Assembly: GCF_044923475.1 (NCBI RefSeq)
Contig: NZ_CP137338.1
Span: 4,030,001-4,094,000, forward strand
DNA: 64,000 bases
From: JAAURS01 sp044923475
Lineage (GTDB): Bacteria; Cyanobacteriota; Cyanobacteriia; Thermosynechococcales; Thermosynechococcaceae
Reading direction: 5' to 3'
The position numbers and the translations under genes are program-made. The notes beneath the pieces were generated by a model. That model did no database searches, was not told the origin of the DNA, and saw only the letters and a list, made by a program, of their open reading frames with translations. Shown here one piece after another: positions 62,897 through 64,000 of the stretch. The number at the start of each line of letters is the position of its first letter. The stretch's first letter is position 1.

Positions 62897-63787
62897 ATGG
62901 CTATATCTGAACAAGTTCAGCAGCGATCCGATTTAATCGGCACCCAGGTGATTACCCGCAATACCGGTAAAAAGCTAGGCGTGATCAATCAACTATGGGT
63001 CGATATCGATCGGCGCGAAGTGGTGGCCCTAGGGTTGCGCAGTACGCTGATCACCGGAGAGCAACGCTACTTATTTCTGGAAAACGTGCGTCAGATCGGG
63101 GATGTCGTTCTGGTGGACGACGACGATGCCATTGAAGCGGTAAATCCCCTCAACTACAGCACCCTGATCGGCCATGAAGTCATTACCGAAGCCGGAGAGG
63201 TTTTGGGTAAGGTGCGGGGGTTTAAGTTCGATACGGTCAGCGGCGAAATTACCGCCCTTGTCATCGCTTCCCTGGGGCTACCGTTGATCCCATCCCAGCT
63301 CATCAGTACCTACGAGCTGCCCGTCGAGCAAATTGTCAGTACGGGACCCGATCGCATTATCGTCTTCGAGGGAACTGAAGACAAAATGCAGCAAATCACC
63401 GTAGGCGTCCTGGAGCGCCTCGGGCTGGGCGGCGCCCCGTGGGAAAACGAGGAAGAGGACTACATCCCCACCCGCACCCCCACGAGCAACCAACTGGGGT
63501 CCGGGCAGCGCGTCGCGCCTTACGTTCCGCCTGCAACTGCCGCTCCCGCCCGCGATCGCTGGGATGAGGAGGATGAATGGGAGACCGTCCCAGCTGGCGG
63601 TCGCAAAACTGAAGAGCCAAAGCGCGCCTATGCCCCGCCCCCTGGAGACCAGAGCGAGGTAAAACGCTGGGAGGACGATTTGGAAAAAGATGCCTGGGAC
63701 GATCGACCAGAGGAAGAATACAAAGCACCTCCGCTAAAACTGCCAGAACGCCAAAAGATTGCCGAGTACGAACGAGAAGAGTCCTAA
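62897..63787 (+). CDS. PRC-barrel domain protein
   Basis: 296 aa from the ATG at 62897 (MAISEQVQQRSDLIG), where the family usually begins; the ATG at 62798 would add 33 basic residues. Two PRC-barrels in tandem (about 10-85 and 90-165): GTQVITRNTGKKLGVINQLW and GHEVITEAGEVLGKVRGFKF. The C-terminal 120 residues are acidic, proline-rich and probably disordered (RDRWDEEDEWETVPAG). Cyanobacterial PRC-barrel proteins are linked to photosynthetic membranes, but function is unproved. Confidence 0.88.
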   Translation: MAISEQVQQRSDLIGTQVITRNTGKKLGVINQLWVDIDRREVVALGLRSTLITGEQRYLFLENVRQIGDVVLVDDDDAIEAVNPLNYSTLIGHEVITEAGEVLGKVRGFKFDTVSGEITALVIASLGLPLIPSQLISTYELPVEQIVSTGPDRIIVFEGTEDKMQQITVGVLERLGLGGAPWENEEEDYIPTRTPTSNQLGSGQRVAPYVPPATAAPARDRWDEEDEWETVPAGGRKTEEPKRAYAPPPGDQSEVKRWEDDLEKDAWDDRPEEEYKAPPLKLPERQKIAEYEREES

Positions 63788-63809
63788 CGCACGCCGCTTT
63801 TGTTTAGCA

Positions 63810-64000
63810 ATGTCTTTAATCGAGCAAGCCCAACGCACTCGCCTTGCCGCTCAAGGCTTAGCCACTCAGACGACCGCAGTCAAAAATCAAGCCCTAGAGG
63901 CGATCGCCCAGGCCTTGGAGTCCTCCAGTCCCGAGATCGTGGCCGCCAATGTCCGGGATTGCGAATTAGCCCAGGCGAACGGCCTTGCTAGCGCTCTCTA
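63810..64000 (+). CDS. proA: Gamma-glutamyl phosphate reductase ProA, 3' end outside window
   Basis: Open frame from ATG 63810 to the window edge, 63 codons. It begins SLIEQAQRTRLAAQGLATQT and continues LEAIAQALESSSPEIVAANV then DCELAQANGLASAL, the N-terminal helices of glutamate-5-semialdehyde dehydrogenase (ProA). The catalytic cysteine lies beyond the window, so the assignment rests on the N-terminal pattern. Confidence 0.8.
   Translation, partial: MSLIEQAQRTRLAAQGLATQTTAVKNQALEAIAQALESSSPEIVAANVRDCELAQANGLASAL

Noticed and set aside
1..64000. CRISPR arrays, cas genes, prophage structural genes
   Set aside because: No regularly spaced direct repeats and no cas or phage protein frames were found.

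Overview
The window comes from a cyanobacterium. It carries RpaB, NADH dehydrogenase-like (NDH-1) genes ndhC and ndhJ, a magnesium-chelatase-H/CobN family large subunit, a DUF2358 protein, a cyanobacterial-type ribulose kinase and an Nat-type amino-acid transporter. GCGATCGC (HIP1) octamers are scattered throughout. The presence of dispersed palindromes, MITE-like elements and several toxin-antitoxin (TA) fragments suits a mid-sized cyanobacterial genome; genus cannot be named from the sequence alone.

Layout. 1-5 kb: the end of an efflux adaptor gene, a DppC-type ABC permease, and the divergent pair rpaB/radA. 5-11.2 kb: a co-directional minus-strand block (moaC, J-TPR membrane protein, DGAT2-like acyltransferase, J-domain coiled-coil protein, TPR protein, HerA-like ATPase). 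11.2-20.9 kb: tRNA-Arg(ACG), ArsR regulator, SirB1-like protein, class III alcohol dehydrogenase, VTT membrane protein, CHAT protease-like protein, HAD phosphatase, alanine dehydrogenase, DUF2358 protein and ribulose kinase. 20.9-28.7 kb: a branched-chain/neutral amino-acid ABC operon split by about 3.7 kb of foreign DNA holding a BrnT-type TA pair, two unknown genes, an attC-like site and a complete IS256-family element. 28.7-34.3 kb: IS605-type debris, a GNAT enzyme, a glycosyltransferase, an MFS exporter, recO, and decayed DUF433/DUF5615 TA genes.

34.5-44.0 kb is a decaying type I restriction-modification island. The order of transcription (minus strand) is hsdR, hsdM, a TA pair, a second TA pair, hsdS. 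hsdR is open, but hsdM is split by a 98-bp MITE flanked by TA, and hsdS is split by a complete IS4-like element with a 9-bp target duplication and also carries a one-base frameshift. Removing each insertion restores the reading frame exactly, so the breaks can be dated as single events on once-intact genes.

44.2-64 kb returns to core genes: the ChlH/CobN-like subunit, Uma2 protein, esterase, DUF1517 protein, HDAC-like deacetylase, msrB, a TPP riboswitch with thiC, pdxJ, ndhC and ndhJ, secG, gpmI, a ChaN-like protein, murQ, a PRC-barrel protein and the start of proA. The most striking core-gene oddity is that ndhK, normally between ndhC and ndhJ, is absent; only 67 bp with a dispersed palindrome separate the two. 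I found no convincing wholly new biological system; the best leads are the missing ndhK, the layered decay of the restriction island, and the cassette-like insertion in the transporter operon.
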